The notes beneath the pieces were generated by a model that saw nothing but the letters and a program-made list of their open reading frames with translations, was not told the origin of the DNA and searched no databases. A DNA stretch of 64,000 nt. Source: Methylobacterium pseudosasicola. GTDB taxonomy: Bacteria > Pseudomonadota > Alphaproteobacteria > Rhizobiales > Beijerinckiaceae. The position numbers and the translations under genes were made by a program. Shown here in pieces: positions 8,354 through 15,530 of this stretch. Each line of letters opens with the position of its first letter. Position 1 is the stretch's first letter. The stretch covers positions 43,819 to 107,818 of the forward strand of contig NZ_FOTK01000025.1 of NCBI RefSeq assembly GCF_900114535.1, in the 5' to 3' direction.

Positions 8354-8926
8354 GTGAGCGTCAACCCGAGCCTGCCCCGTGTCGTCGCCTTCTCCGGGAG
8401 CGCCAAGCGCCCCTCGCGGACCCGCGATCTCGTGGAGGCGGTCGGCGCCGAGCTGGGGCGCCTGCGCCGGATCGACCTCAAGATCTACGACCTGATCGAT
8501 GCCGGGCCGGGGATCGGCGTGGCGCTGCGCGAGGATCTACCCCTGTCGGCGGCGCACCTGATCGAGGCGATCGAGGGAGCGGATGCCCTGATCGTCGGGA
8601 CGCCGGTCTACCAGGGCGGCTATGCCGGGCTGTTCAAGCACGTGTTCGACTTCGTCGATCCGGCGCGGATGGCGGGCATGCCGGTCGCCCTCACCGCCAC
8701 GGGCGGCGGCCTGCGCCACGCTCTGGTGGTGGAGCACGGCTTGCGGCCCCTATTCGGTTTCTTCGCCGCCCATGTGGCGCCGACCTCGGTCTATGCCGGC
8801 CCCGAGGACATGGCCGACGGCCGCATCACCGACGCCACCGTGGCCGCCCGGCTCGCCACCGCGGCGGTGGAACTAGCCGCCCTGCTCGACGTGGCCCGGG
8901 CGATCGACGCCGGCGCCGCGGCCTGA
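8354..8926 (+). CDS. NADPH-dependent FMN reductase (MsuE/SsuE type)
   Basis: A 190-residue flavodoxin-like reductase starting at GTG 8354 (SVNPSLP). It has the FSGSAKRPSRT phosphate-binding loop at about residues 12-22, and the flavin-contact segment GTPVYQGGYAGLFKHVFDF. Members supply FMNH2 to two-component monooxygenases that desulfonate alkanesulfonates. No monooxygenase gene lies beside it, so its partner is unknown. An 11-bp sequence GTGAGCGTCAA is repeated at 8340 and 8354. The first copy opens a five-codon frame whose TGA overlaps the real GTG. Confidence 0.85.
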   Translation: MSVNPSLPRVVAFSGSAKRPSRTRDLVEAVGAELGRLRRIDLKIYDLIDAGPGIGVALREDLPLSAAHLIEAIEGADALIVGTPVYQGGYAGLFKHVFDFVDPARMAGMPVALTATGGGLRHALVVEHGLRPLFGFFAAHVAPTSVYAGPEDMADGRITDATVAARLATAAVELAALLDVARAIDAGAAA

Positions 8927-9073
8927 CGCGGTTGCAACCGGCGCTTGCAGGACGTTCGATGTGTCCGAGAACGATAAAGTGGGATTGTTCTAAAACTTGA
9001 TCTCATGTGGGATTGGTCCGGCACCGTCGGTCTGCTTAGATCCACGGAGAACGACGCCCATCCGCGAGGGATC

Positions 9074-9688
9074 ATGGCAGGCTCAACCGTCACGGCCAGC
9101 AAGAAGGCGGGGACGCCGCTGCCCGCCACCTACGTCACGGCCTCGGGCCTGCCGCGCTACCATCCGGTCTCGCAGGCGCTGCACTGGGTGACGGCCGCCC
9201 TGGCGCTGGCGGTGCTACCGCTGGCCTGGGTAGCGGTGAGCCTGCCGCCGGCGCCCCTTAAGGGCAACATCTTCGTGCTGCACAAGTCGGTCGGGCTGAC
9301 GATCCTGGCGATCGTGGTCCTGCGGATCGTCTGGCGGATGATCCGGCCGGCGCCGCCCGATCCCCAGGCGCCGCGGCTGCTGACCCTGATCGGCCGGGTC
9401 AACCACGGGCTGCTCTACGCGATCTTCCTGATCATGCCGGTCAGCGGCTACCTGCTGAGCGCGCTGTCCGGGCGGGACACGCCGTATTTCTGGCTGTTCA
9501 CCATCCCGGGCCTGACCAAGGACGAGGGCCCGCAGAAGATCGCCGAGTCGATCCACCTCGTCGGCCAGTGGTTCGTCTACGCCCTGGTGCTGCTGCACAT
9601 CGCCGGCACAATCTGGCACCTCGTGATCCGCCGGGACGGCCTGCTGGAACGGATGCTCCCGGTCCAGGACGGCCGCGGCTCCCGGTAG
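9074..9688 (+). CDS. Cytochrome b561 family protein
   Basis: A 204-residue integral membrane protein with four predicted helices. Candidate heme-ligating His residues are in RYHPVSQALHWVTAAL, LHKSVGLTIL, VNHGLLYAIF and LVLLHIAGTIWHLV, the usual bacterial b561 (YodB/CybB) pattern. It is likely an inner-membrane electron carrier between quinol and a periplasmic partner. The ATG at 9074 was chosen because the extra frame upstream (from 9005) is poor. An octamer TGGGATTG occurs twice upstream (8980-8987 and 9008-9015). The stop is one base from the stop of the convergent gene. Confidence 0.85.
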   Translation: MAGSTVTASKKAGTPLPATYVTASGLPRYHPVSQALHWVTAALALAVLPLAWVAVSLPPAPLKGNIFVLHKSVGLTILAIVVLRIVWRMIRPAPPDPQAPRLLTLIGRVNHGLLYAIFLIMPVSGYLLSALSGRDTPYFWLFTIPGLTKDEGPQKIAESIHLVGQWFVYALVLLHIAGTIWHLVIRRDGLLERMLPVQDGRGSR

Positions 9689-9689
9689 C

Positions 9690-10595
9690 TCAGTCGAGCC
9701 GGCGCAGCACAAAGGTGGTGCCGACCTCGGGCTCGCGCCGCCAGCGCCCGTCATCGGTGGGTACGAGATCGATGGTGTGGCCGCGCTTGGCGGTGAGCGT
9801 CATCCGGCCGTTGGCGTAGCGCCAGCGGACCGGATCGAACACCTCCAGCCCGCCGTCATGGCAGCCCGGGACGACGTGGACGCCGCCGCCGGTGCCGTCG
9901 AGGGTGATCCGGCAGGTGTCGCGCGCCTGGAACCGGTCGAGGGCGTAGACCCCCGGGGCGGGACCGGGCGCCGCCGTGGCGGTCGTGGTCGCGGTCGGGC
10001 TGCGCTGCAACTCGGCGGGCACCGCCGGCGCCGTCTGGAACGCGGACGGCGCGGGTGCGGCCTCGATCCCGGCGAGGTCGGGCGCTGCGGACGCGGCCGG
10101 ACGCATCGCCGCGATGTCGAGGGGCACCAGGCTGTAGGTTTCGCCGCCCTCGGTCTTGGCGACGAGGCTGCGCTGGTCCGGCCGCCGGACGAATTCGAGG
10201 ATCGGGCGGACGTTCCGGTCGACCAGGCGCACGCCCCGGTCGCTGAACAGCCAGCCGGCGATGCCGCTCACCACCGGCAGGGCGCGCCGGCATCCGGCCG
10301 GGAAGCTGATCCGCTGCCCGGCCTCGCCGGCCTCGCTCCGCAGAGTCATCACGCAGCGCCGGTTGGTCCCGTCGCGCGACAGGTCCCAGGTCCCGGGCAC
10401 CTCGGTGAGCCGTTCGGGCAGGCTCGGCGGGGCAGGGGGGGCCACGGGCGTCTCCACCGGCGGCGCGGCGAGCGTCCCCGGATCGAGGAGGCTCGGCTCG
10501 GGCGCCGTCGGGGGAGCGGCAAAGTCCTGCTGCGCCGCCGCCGGCCGCGGGGCCAGGGCCAGGGCGGCGAGCAGCGCGGCCAATGCGGGTTTCAC
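9690..10595 (-). CDS. Exported protein with two AprI/Inh-like domains
   Basis: A 301-residue protein from the GTG at 10595, with a signal peptide (core ALAALLAALALA, cleavage near PAAAQQ), a Pro-rich linker, and two copies of an AprI/Inh-type beta-barrel. These are GTWDLSRDGTNRRCVMTL onward (about residues 65-160) and YALDRFQARDTCRITL onward (about 215-300). Each copy has one Cys near its first strand and one at GCR or GCH, suggesting a disulfide per barrel. Inh proteins inhibit metalloproteases. Rhizobial homologues include Omp19-like lipoproteins. Its GTG overlaps the TGA of the upstream gene (GTGA), so translation is probably coupled. Confidence 0.8.
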   Translation of the reverse strand: MKPALAALLAALALAPRPAAAQQDFAAPPTAPEPSLLDPGTLAAPPVETPVAPPAPPSLPERLTEVPGTWDLSRDGTNRRCVMTLRSEAGEAGQRISFPAGCRRALPVVSGIAGWLFSDRGVRLVDRNVRPILEFVRRPDQRSLVAKTEGGETYSLVPLDIAAMRPAASAAPDLAGIEAAPAPSAFQTAPAVPAELQRSPTATTTATAAPGPAPGVYALDRFQARDTCRITLDGTGGGVHVVPGCHDGGLEVFDPVRWRYANGRMTLTAKRGHTIDLVPTDDGRWRREPEVGTTFVLRRLD

Positions 10596-11557
10596 GCGGG
10601 CGGGCTCCAGGGTGTCTCGGAAACGGGGGTCAGCGGGCCGCGCCCCTCGAACCACGACAGGACGTTGTCGACGACGAGCTGCGCCATCGCCGTGCGGGTA
10701 TGCTCGGAGGCAGAGCCGACATGCGGCAGCAGCACGGTGTTGTCGAGGGCGGCAAGCTCCGCCGGCACGTGCGGCTCGTTCTCGAACACATCGAGCCCGG
10801 CCCCCAGGATCGTGCCCGCCTGAAGCGCCGCGATCAACGCGGCCTCGTCGACAAGGCTGCCGCGGGCGACGTTGATCAGGATGCCCTCCGGGCCCAACGC
10901 CTCAAGGATGGACGCATCCACCAGGCCGCGGGTGTCGTCGCCCCCGGGTGCCACCACGATCAGGATGTGGACCGCCCGCGCCATACCGAGCAGGCTGTCG
11001 TAGTAGGTGTAGGACACGTCAGCCTTCCGGCTGCGGCCGTGATAGTCGATCGCGACGCCGAAGCTCTCCAGGCGATGGGCGATCGCCCGCCCGATCCGGC
11101 CGAGCCCCAGGATCCCGACGCGCCGCCCGCGCAGAGAAGCGGTCAACGGGAACGGCGCCTTCGGCCAATGGCCTTCCCGCAGGTAGCGATCGGCCTGCGG
11201 CAGCCGCCTTACAGTCGCCAGAACCAGGCCGACAGCGAGGTCTGCAACCTCGTCGGTGAGCACGTCCGGGGTGTTGGTAACCACGATCCCGCGCCGATGG
11301 GCCTCGACGGCGTCGACGGCATCGTAGCCCACGCCGAAATTCGCGATGAGTTCGAGCTTCGGCACCTTGTCCATCAGGGCGGCGTCGACCTGGCCGCCGA
11401 CGCAGAGGCCGCGGATCCGCGGGCCGACCTCGGCGAGCAGCGCCTTTGGGTCCGCGGCGCCCGCGAGCCGGTGCACCGTGAAGCGCCCCTCGAAGGCGGC
11501 CTCGACCAGCGGGTGCATTGTCTTCAGGAACAGGATCTCGGGCGGCGCTTCGGACAT
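10592..11557 (-). CDS. D-2-hydroxyacid dehydrogenase (glyoxylate/hydroxypyruvate reductase type)
   Basis: A 321-residue protein from the ATG at 11557, preceded by AGGGAGTG. It carries the NAD(P)-binding motif VGILGLGRIGRAIA (about 145-158). The catalytic trio is Arg in NVARGSLVDE, Glu in FENEPHVP and His in LLPHVGSAS. Conserved NFGVGYDAVD and the VADLAVGLVLA helix place it with plant-type GHPR/HprA-like reductases that reduce glyoxylate or hydroxypyruvate. In a methylotroph this could serve C1 assimilation, but many paralogues of other specificity exist. Translationally coupled to the following AprI/Inh-domain gene. Confidence 0.85.
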   Translation of the reverse strand: MSEAPPEILFLKTMHPLVEAAFEGRFTVHRLAGAADPKALLAEVGPRIRGLCVGGQVDAALMDKVPKLELIANFGVGYDAVDAVEAHRRGIVVTNTPDVLTDEVADLAVGLVLATVRRLPQADRYLREGHWPKAPFPLTASLRGRRVGILGLGRIGRAIAHRLESFGVAIDYHGRSRKADVSYTYYDSLLGMARAVHILIVVAPGGDDTRGLVDASILEALGPEGILINVARGSLVDEAALIAALQAGTILGAGLDVFENEPHVPAELAALDNTVLLPHVGSASEHTRTAMAQLVVDNVLSWFEGRGPLTPVSETPWSPPA

Positions 11558-11800
11558 CCCACACTCCCTTTTTGTTGAACGACCGCCGATGCGGCCGGTC
11601 ACGCTCGGTTCGGCATAGGGCCTGCACCCGGTGCGGCGCCAGCCACGCTCGGCTTCCGGCCGTGACATCGAAGGCCAAGCGCCGAGCGGCCAATTGACAG
11701 AGCGAAGACTTGCCTCTTCCGAAAACCGCGCGCGATGCCTACTAAGGAACCCGCATTATCGCGAGAGCTCTGCACCGATCCCATCCGAAGACGAAAACCG

Positions 11801-13213
11801 ATGACCAGCCCGCGCACCCTCTACGACAAGATCTGGGACGACCACGTCGTCGATGTCCAGCCGGATGGCACCAGCCTCCTCTACATCGACCGGCACCTCG
11901 TTCACGAAGTCACGAGCCCGCAGGCGTTCGAAGGTCTACGCGTGGCCGGCCGCAAGGTCCGGCATCCGGAGAAGACGCTGGCGGTGGTGGACCACAACGT
12001 CCAGACCTCCGACCGCTCGAGGGGCATCGACGATCCCGAGAGCCGCACCCAGCTCGAGGCCCTGGCCGAGAACGTGCGCGATTTCGGCATCGAGTTCTAC
12101 GACGCCCTCGACCGGCGCCAGGGCATCGTCCACATCATCGGCCCGGAGCAGGGCTTCACGCTCCCCGGTCAGACGATCGTGTGCGGCGACTCGCACACCT
12201 CGACGCACGGCGCCTTCGGGGCGCTGGCCCACGGCATCGGCACCTCGGAGGTCGAGCACGTGCTCGCCACGCAGACGCTGGTGCAGAAGAAGGCCAAGAA
12301 CATGCGCGTCACGGTGGATGGCGCGCTGCCGCCCGGCGTCGGCGCCAAGGATATCATCCTGGCGATCATCGGCGAGATCGGCACGGCGGGCGGCACCGGC
12401 CACGTGATCGAATATGCCGGCGAGGCGATCCGCGCCCTCTCGATGGAGGGCCGGATGACGATCTGCAACATGTCGATCGAGGGCGGCGCCCGCGCCGGCC
12501 TGGTGGCGCCGGACGCCACCACCTACGCCTACGTCAAGGACCGCCCGAAGGCGCCCAAGGGCGCCGCCTTCGACAAGGCGCGCACCTATTGGGAGAGCCT
12601 GCTCACCGACGAGGGCGCGTTCTTCGACCGCGAAGTCCGCCTCGACGCCGCCAGCCTGCCGCCGATCGTCAGCTGGGGCACGAGCCCGGAGGACGTGATC
12701 TCGGTGCGTGGCCGCGTGCCCGATCCGGCCGCGATCGCCGACGAGAACAAGCGGCAGTCGAAGGAGAAGGCACTGGCCTATATGGGCCTGACGCCGGGCA
12801 CCCCGATCACCGACATCACCCTCGACCGGGTGTTCATCGGCTCCTGCACCAACGGCCGGATTGAGGACCTGCGGGTCGTCGCCCAGATGGTCGAGGGCCG
12901 CAAGGTTCATGAGAGCGTCTCGGCCATGGTGGTGCCGGGCTCCGGCCTCGTGAAGGCGCAGGCCGAGGCCGAGGGCATCGACCGGGTGCTGAAGGCCGCG
13001 GGCTTCGACTGGCGCGAACCGGGCTGCTCCATGTGCCTGGGGATGAACGCCGACCGGCTCAACCCGCTGGAGCGCTGCGCCTCGACCTCCAACCGGAACT
13101 TCGAGGGCCGCCAGGGCCATCGCGGACGCACGCACCTGGTCTCGCCGGCCATGGCGGCGGCGGCGGCCGTGGCCGGTCGCTTCGTCGACATCCGGGACTG
13201 GCCGCAGGGCTGA
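11801..13213 (+). CDS. leuC: 3-isopropylmalate dehydratase large subunit
   Basis: The 470-residue protein is LeuC over its full length. Opening residues are TLYDKIWDDHVV. The substrate motif is GDSHTSTHGAFGALAHGIGTSEVEHV. The three [4Fe-4S] ligand cysteines are in FIGSCTNGRIEDL (about residue 349) and GCSMCLGMN (409 and 412). With LeuD it isomerises 2-isopropylmalate to 3-isopropylmalate in leucine synthesis. leuD is not next to it in this window. The ATG at 11801 gives the standard family N terminus. A leucine tRNA gene follows 82 bp downstream. No leucine-rich leader peptide was found upstream. Confidence 0.97.
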   Translation: MTSPRTLYDKIWDDHVVDVQPDGTSLLYIDRHLVHEVTSPQAFEGLRVAGRKVRHPEKTLAVVDHNVQTSDRSRGIDDPESRTQLEALAENVRDFGIEFYDALDRRQGIVHIIGPEQGFTLPGQTIVCGDSHTSTHGAFGALAHGIGTSEVEHVLATQTLVQKKAKNMRVTVDGALPPGVGAKDIILAIIGEIGTAGGTGHVIEYAGEAIRALSMEGRMTICNMSIEGGARAGLVAPDATTYAYVKDRPKAPKGAAFDKARTYWESLLTDEGAFFDREVRLDAASLPPIVSWGTSPEDVISVRGRVPDPAAIADENKRQSKEKALAYMGLTPGTPITDITLDRVFIGSCTNGRIEDLRVVAQMVEGRKVHESVSAMVVPGSGLVKAQAEAEGIDRVLKAAGFDWREPGCSMCLGMNADRLNPLERCASTSNRNFEGRQGHRGRTHLVSPAMAAAAAVAGRFVDIRDWPQG

Positions 13214-13235
13214 GGCCAGAAAGCCAAAAACCCGA

Positions 13236-13262
13236 TTGACGGACCCCGCCCGTCCGCATAAA
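13236..13262 (+). promoter_or_regulatory. Putative promoter of the leucine tRNA gene
   Basis: A TTGACG element at 13236-13241 is followed after 15-16 bp by CATAAA/ATAAAC, about 33 bp before the tRNA. It resembles a sigma-70 promoter with slightly short spacing. Position supports the call. No direct evidence. Confidence 0.4.
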
Positions 13263-13295
13263 CGAAGCCGTCGCCGACCGCTGGGTCGGCGGCAA

Positions 13296-13380
13296 GCCCA
13301 GGTGGCGGAATTGGTAGACGCGCTGGTTTCAGGTACCAGTCTTGCAAGAGGTGAAGGTTCGAGTCCTTTCCTGGGCACCA
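13296..13380 (+). tRNA. tRNA-Leu (anticodon CAG)
   Basis: The 85-nt gene folds as a class II tRNA. The acceptor stem GCCCAGG pairs with CCTGGGC. The D-arm region is TGGCGGAATTGGTAGACGCG, and the anticodon stem CTGGT/ACCAG encloses the loop TTCAGGT. There is a long variable arm, a T arm with GGTTCGAGTCC, and an encoded 3' CCA. The anticodon CAG reads CTG, expected to be the commonest leucine codon at this GC content. Confidence 0.97.
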
Positions 13381-13849
13381 ATCGCTGAAATCGAAACGGA
13401 TTTCACAGCGGTTTCCCCCTAAAAGTCCCAGCGGCTCACTGAGCCTCGAACACTGGGACTTTACCTGACCCCGAAGATCTCAGTCTATCCGGTGCATGGC
13501 ACCGCCGCCGAGTGCTTCCGCCGATCGGTGCAGATCTGGCGCTTGGGTATTCCTGACCTTCCTCAACTCGATATCGTCGTGATCTGACGCGTCGTCGCGC
13601 CGGAAACGGAATCGGCGTGCCGGTCAGGTGGGCTGCATCCGCCGGCTTGGTGGGCCGGCGTCGGGCAGGACTGTGCCGGCAACGCAGTCGCAAGCCTCTG
13701 CGGCGCGCCCTCCGGCGCTCCGTTCAGTGCCGGCATAGATTTATTCCGCTGCGGCACGTGCGCGACGGCACGTCATAGCGTGATACCCATCCCCATATCG
13801 GTCTTACGCAAGAAAAAATGGGCCGGACAATCCGGACTGTACTGCGTTA
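13381..13849. other. Gene-free stretch with two hairpins downstream of tRNA-Leu
   Basis: No convincing gene lies here. Just after the tRNA, CGCTGAAATC and GATTTCACAGCG (13383-13410) form an imperfect hairpin that could end the tRNA transcript. A second, perfect 10-bp inverted repeat AAAGTCCCAG / CTGGGACTTT (13422-13431 and 13453-13462) encloses an inner GGCTC/GAGCC stem. Short frames in the remaining 390 bp have no signal peptide, motif or ribosome binding site. Confidence 0.5.
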
Positions 13850-14134
13850 ATGGGTATGAACGACGTTATGAAAATCCGTATCGCCGCCGTCGCCACCGCT
13901 CTCGTCCTCGGCATCGCTCCGATCTCGTCCGCTATGGCCTTCGACGGCTCGCCCCGATGGGGCTACGCGCCCGACGAGGTCGAGACCACGGGCTCGCTCG
14001 GTGCTCCGTTCGACAGCCGTTATGACCGGAACCCCTTCACCTGCCCGCATAGCTCCGCGGCCGAAGGCAACGCCAACCAGCAGAACTTCCCGGTCAAGCA
14101 GTACGGCCAGACCGCGGGCGGGAATCGCTGCTGA
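13850..14134 (+). CDS. Small secreted protein of unknown function
   Basis: A 94-residue frame. The signal peptide begins at MKIRIAAV, so the true start may be the third Met (13868) rather than 13850. No strong ribosome binding site separates the three choices. The hydrophobic core AAVATALVLGI is followed by cleavage near SSAMA. The mature chain is Gly/Asn/Gln-rich with two Cys (FTCPHS and the C-terminal Cys), which could pair. No known domain. Confidence 0.6.
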   Translation: MGMNDVMKIRIAAVATALVLGIAPISSAMAFDGSPRWGYAPDEVETTGSLGAPFDSRYDRNPFTCPHSSAAEGNANQQNFPVKQYGQTAGGNRC

Positions 14135-14155
14135 TCGCCGGCCCCGGTCGAGACC

Positions 14156-14254
14156 GTGCAGCTCAAGCTATTTTCCTACGCGATGATCGTGGTGTTCGCC
14201 TGCGGTCTCCTGGCGACGGCCCTCGGCTCCGCCGCCGTGCTTCTGGGGCCGTGA
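14156..14254 (+). CDS. Possible 32-residue single-helix membrane peptide
   Basis: A GTG-initiated frame begins 21 bp after the preceding secreted-protein gene. It encodes QLKLFSYA followed by a continuous hydrophobic helix (about residues 9-31), with a strong terminator 24 bp after the stop. An internal ATG at 14183 would give 23 residues. The ribosome binding site is weak. Support comes from hydrophobicity, position and the downstream terminator only. Confidence 0.35.
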   Translation: MQLKLFSYAMIVVFACGLLATALGSAAVLLGP

Positions 14255-14277
14255 CGCAGACGATCCGATAGACGGAA

Positions 14278-14305
14278 GGCGGGGTGGGAGCCCCGCCCTT
14301 TTTTT
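14278..14305 (+). terminator. Rho-independent terminator
   Basis: A perfect GGCGGGG/CCCCGCC stem with a 6-nt loop is followed by C and seven T residues. It ends transcription from the small secreted-protein gene and the possible peptide gene before it. Confidence 0.85.
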
Positions 14306-14554
14306 GGAACGCACCGGTCGCGATCCCGCGCGTGGGTCCCGTCCGCCGGCCGGAGCCGCCGTCGGTCCGTGTCGGCCGATACGGCGCAGTCCCGCCCCGA
14401 TTCCAGCTTCGCGCCACCAAGACCTGTCATGGGATCGCCGCCCGCCGTCTATCCGGGGTCGGCAGCCCGTCGTACGGGGGAACGACCGCACCCTGGAGAG
14501 ACCCTGACCCCGCTCGGATCAGGTGTCGCAGCACGCCGGAAGGTGGATCACGGG

Positions 14555-15076
14555 ATGACGAAGTTCTCCACGACACTCGCGGCCGCCCTGCTCATGGCGG
14601 CGTCTCCCGGCCAGACCGCGGAGGCTCATGCCCAGACGCAGGCCGACGAGGGCGATCTCGCCGAGAAGATCGTCGGGACCTGGGAGCTCGTCTCCTACCA
14701 GGTCGAGGACAAGGCGACCGGGGCTCTCATCGACGCGATGGGCAGCGCCCCGCGGGGCCGGGCGATCTTCACCAAGGACGGCTGGGTCGCCTTCAACCTC
14801 GAAGGCACCGACCGCAAGCCCGCCGAGACCGATGCCGACCGCGCCGCGCTGATGAAGACGCTGGTCGCCTATATCGGCCGCTACCGGATCGAGGGCGACC
14901 AGTGGATCACCCAGGTCCAGACCGCCTGGGCGCCGGAATGGGTCAACACCGAGCAGCGGCGCTCGATCACGCTGAAGGGCGACGAGGCGGACGTGACGAC
15001 GCCCTGGCGCATCATGCCGAACTGGGATGCTGGCCGGCTCTCGCGCAGCATCATCCGCTTCCGCCGCGCCCGATAG
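14555..15076 (+). CDS. Exported lipocalin-like domain protein
   Basis: A 173-residue protein starting at ATG 14555, chosen because it opens with a signal peptide (TKFSTTLAAALLMAA, cleavage near AEAHA). The mature part begins IVGTWELVSYQVED and contains PRGRAIFTKDGWVAFNL and YIGRYRIEGDQW, the pattern of the lipocalin-like (Lipocalin_5) beta-barrel that may bind small hydrophobic molecules. No catalytic residues can be named. It appears monocistronic. Confidence 0.75.
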   Translation: MTKFSTTLAAALLMAASPGQTAEAHAQTQADEGDLAEKIVGTWELVSYQVEDKATGALIDAMGSAPRGRAIFTKDGWVAFNLEGTDRKPAETDADRAALMKTLVAYIGRYRIEGDQWITQVQTAWAPEWVNTEQRRSITLKGDEADVTTPWRIMPNWDAGRLSRSIIRFRRAR

Positions 15077-15530
15077 CGGTCTGTCGCCGGCGGGGCGACC
15101 GATTGCCCAACACCGTAGATTGTTCTTTCAGACCTCATCCTCTAAGACGCGGGCATCGACCCGCTGGGCCAAGTCAGCCAGCGTGTTTTCGCCTTCGGCG
15201 GCCGCCGAACGTCGTGCGGCCACCAAATCCGACCCTGGCTCTATTCGGCGTTGCCGTTCCGAACCCGGTGCTTGGTTAATAATAGACGCTTCGTTCCGGA
15301 AGTGGGCTTCTGGAATCTGCTTTCGTCGACGGCCCTGAAGCCGCTGCGACCGATAGACAAAAACGCGATCGCATAAGAACGATCGATCACGCAAAGTGTA
15401 CCGCATCACCTGCGGGGGAAACGTTCTGGAAGGCTGGACGCGCGGGTCTCCCGATCGTGTCGATCCGACGCCTTCTGGACCGGAGCGTGCCAGCCGCGCA
15501 GTCCCGGTCCGCAAACGATGAGATGTGGCG
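15077..15530. other. Gene-free upstream region of mqo
   Basis: This 454-bp stretch has locally lower GC than its neighbours and holds no supported gene on either strand. It probably contains the promoter of the malate:quinone oxidoreductase gene. No clear inverted-repeat operator was found. Confidence 0.45.

Noticed and set aside
8980..9015. Two TGGGATTG octamers upstream of cytochrome b561
   Set aside because: Only two short copies 28 bp apart. Too little to call a regulator site.
11558..11800. Leucine attenuator leader upstream of leuC
   Set aside because: No short frame with clustered Leu codons and no terminator/antiterminator pair was found.
14284..15279. 331-codon frame overlapping the lipocalin-like gene
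   Set aside because: Arg/Pro-rich product crossing a terminator and a real gene in another frame.
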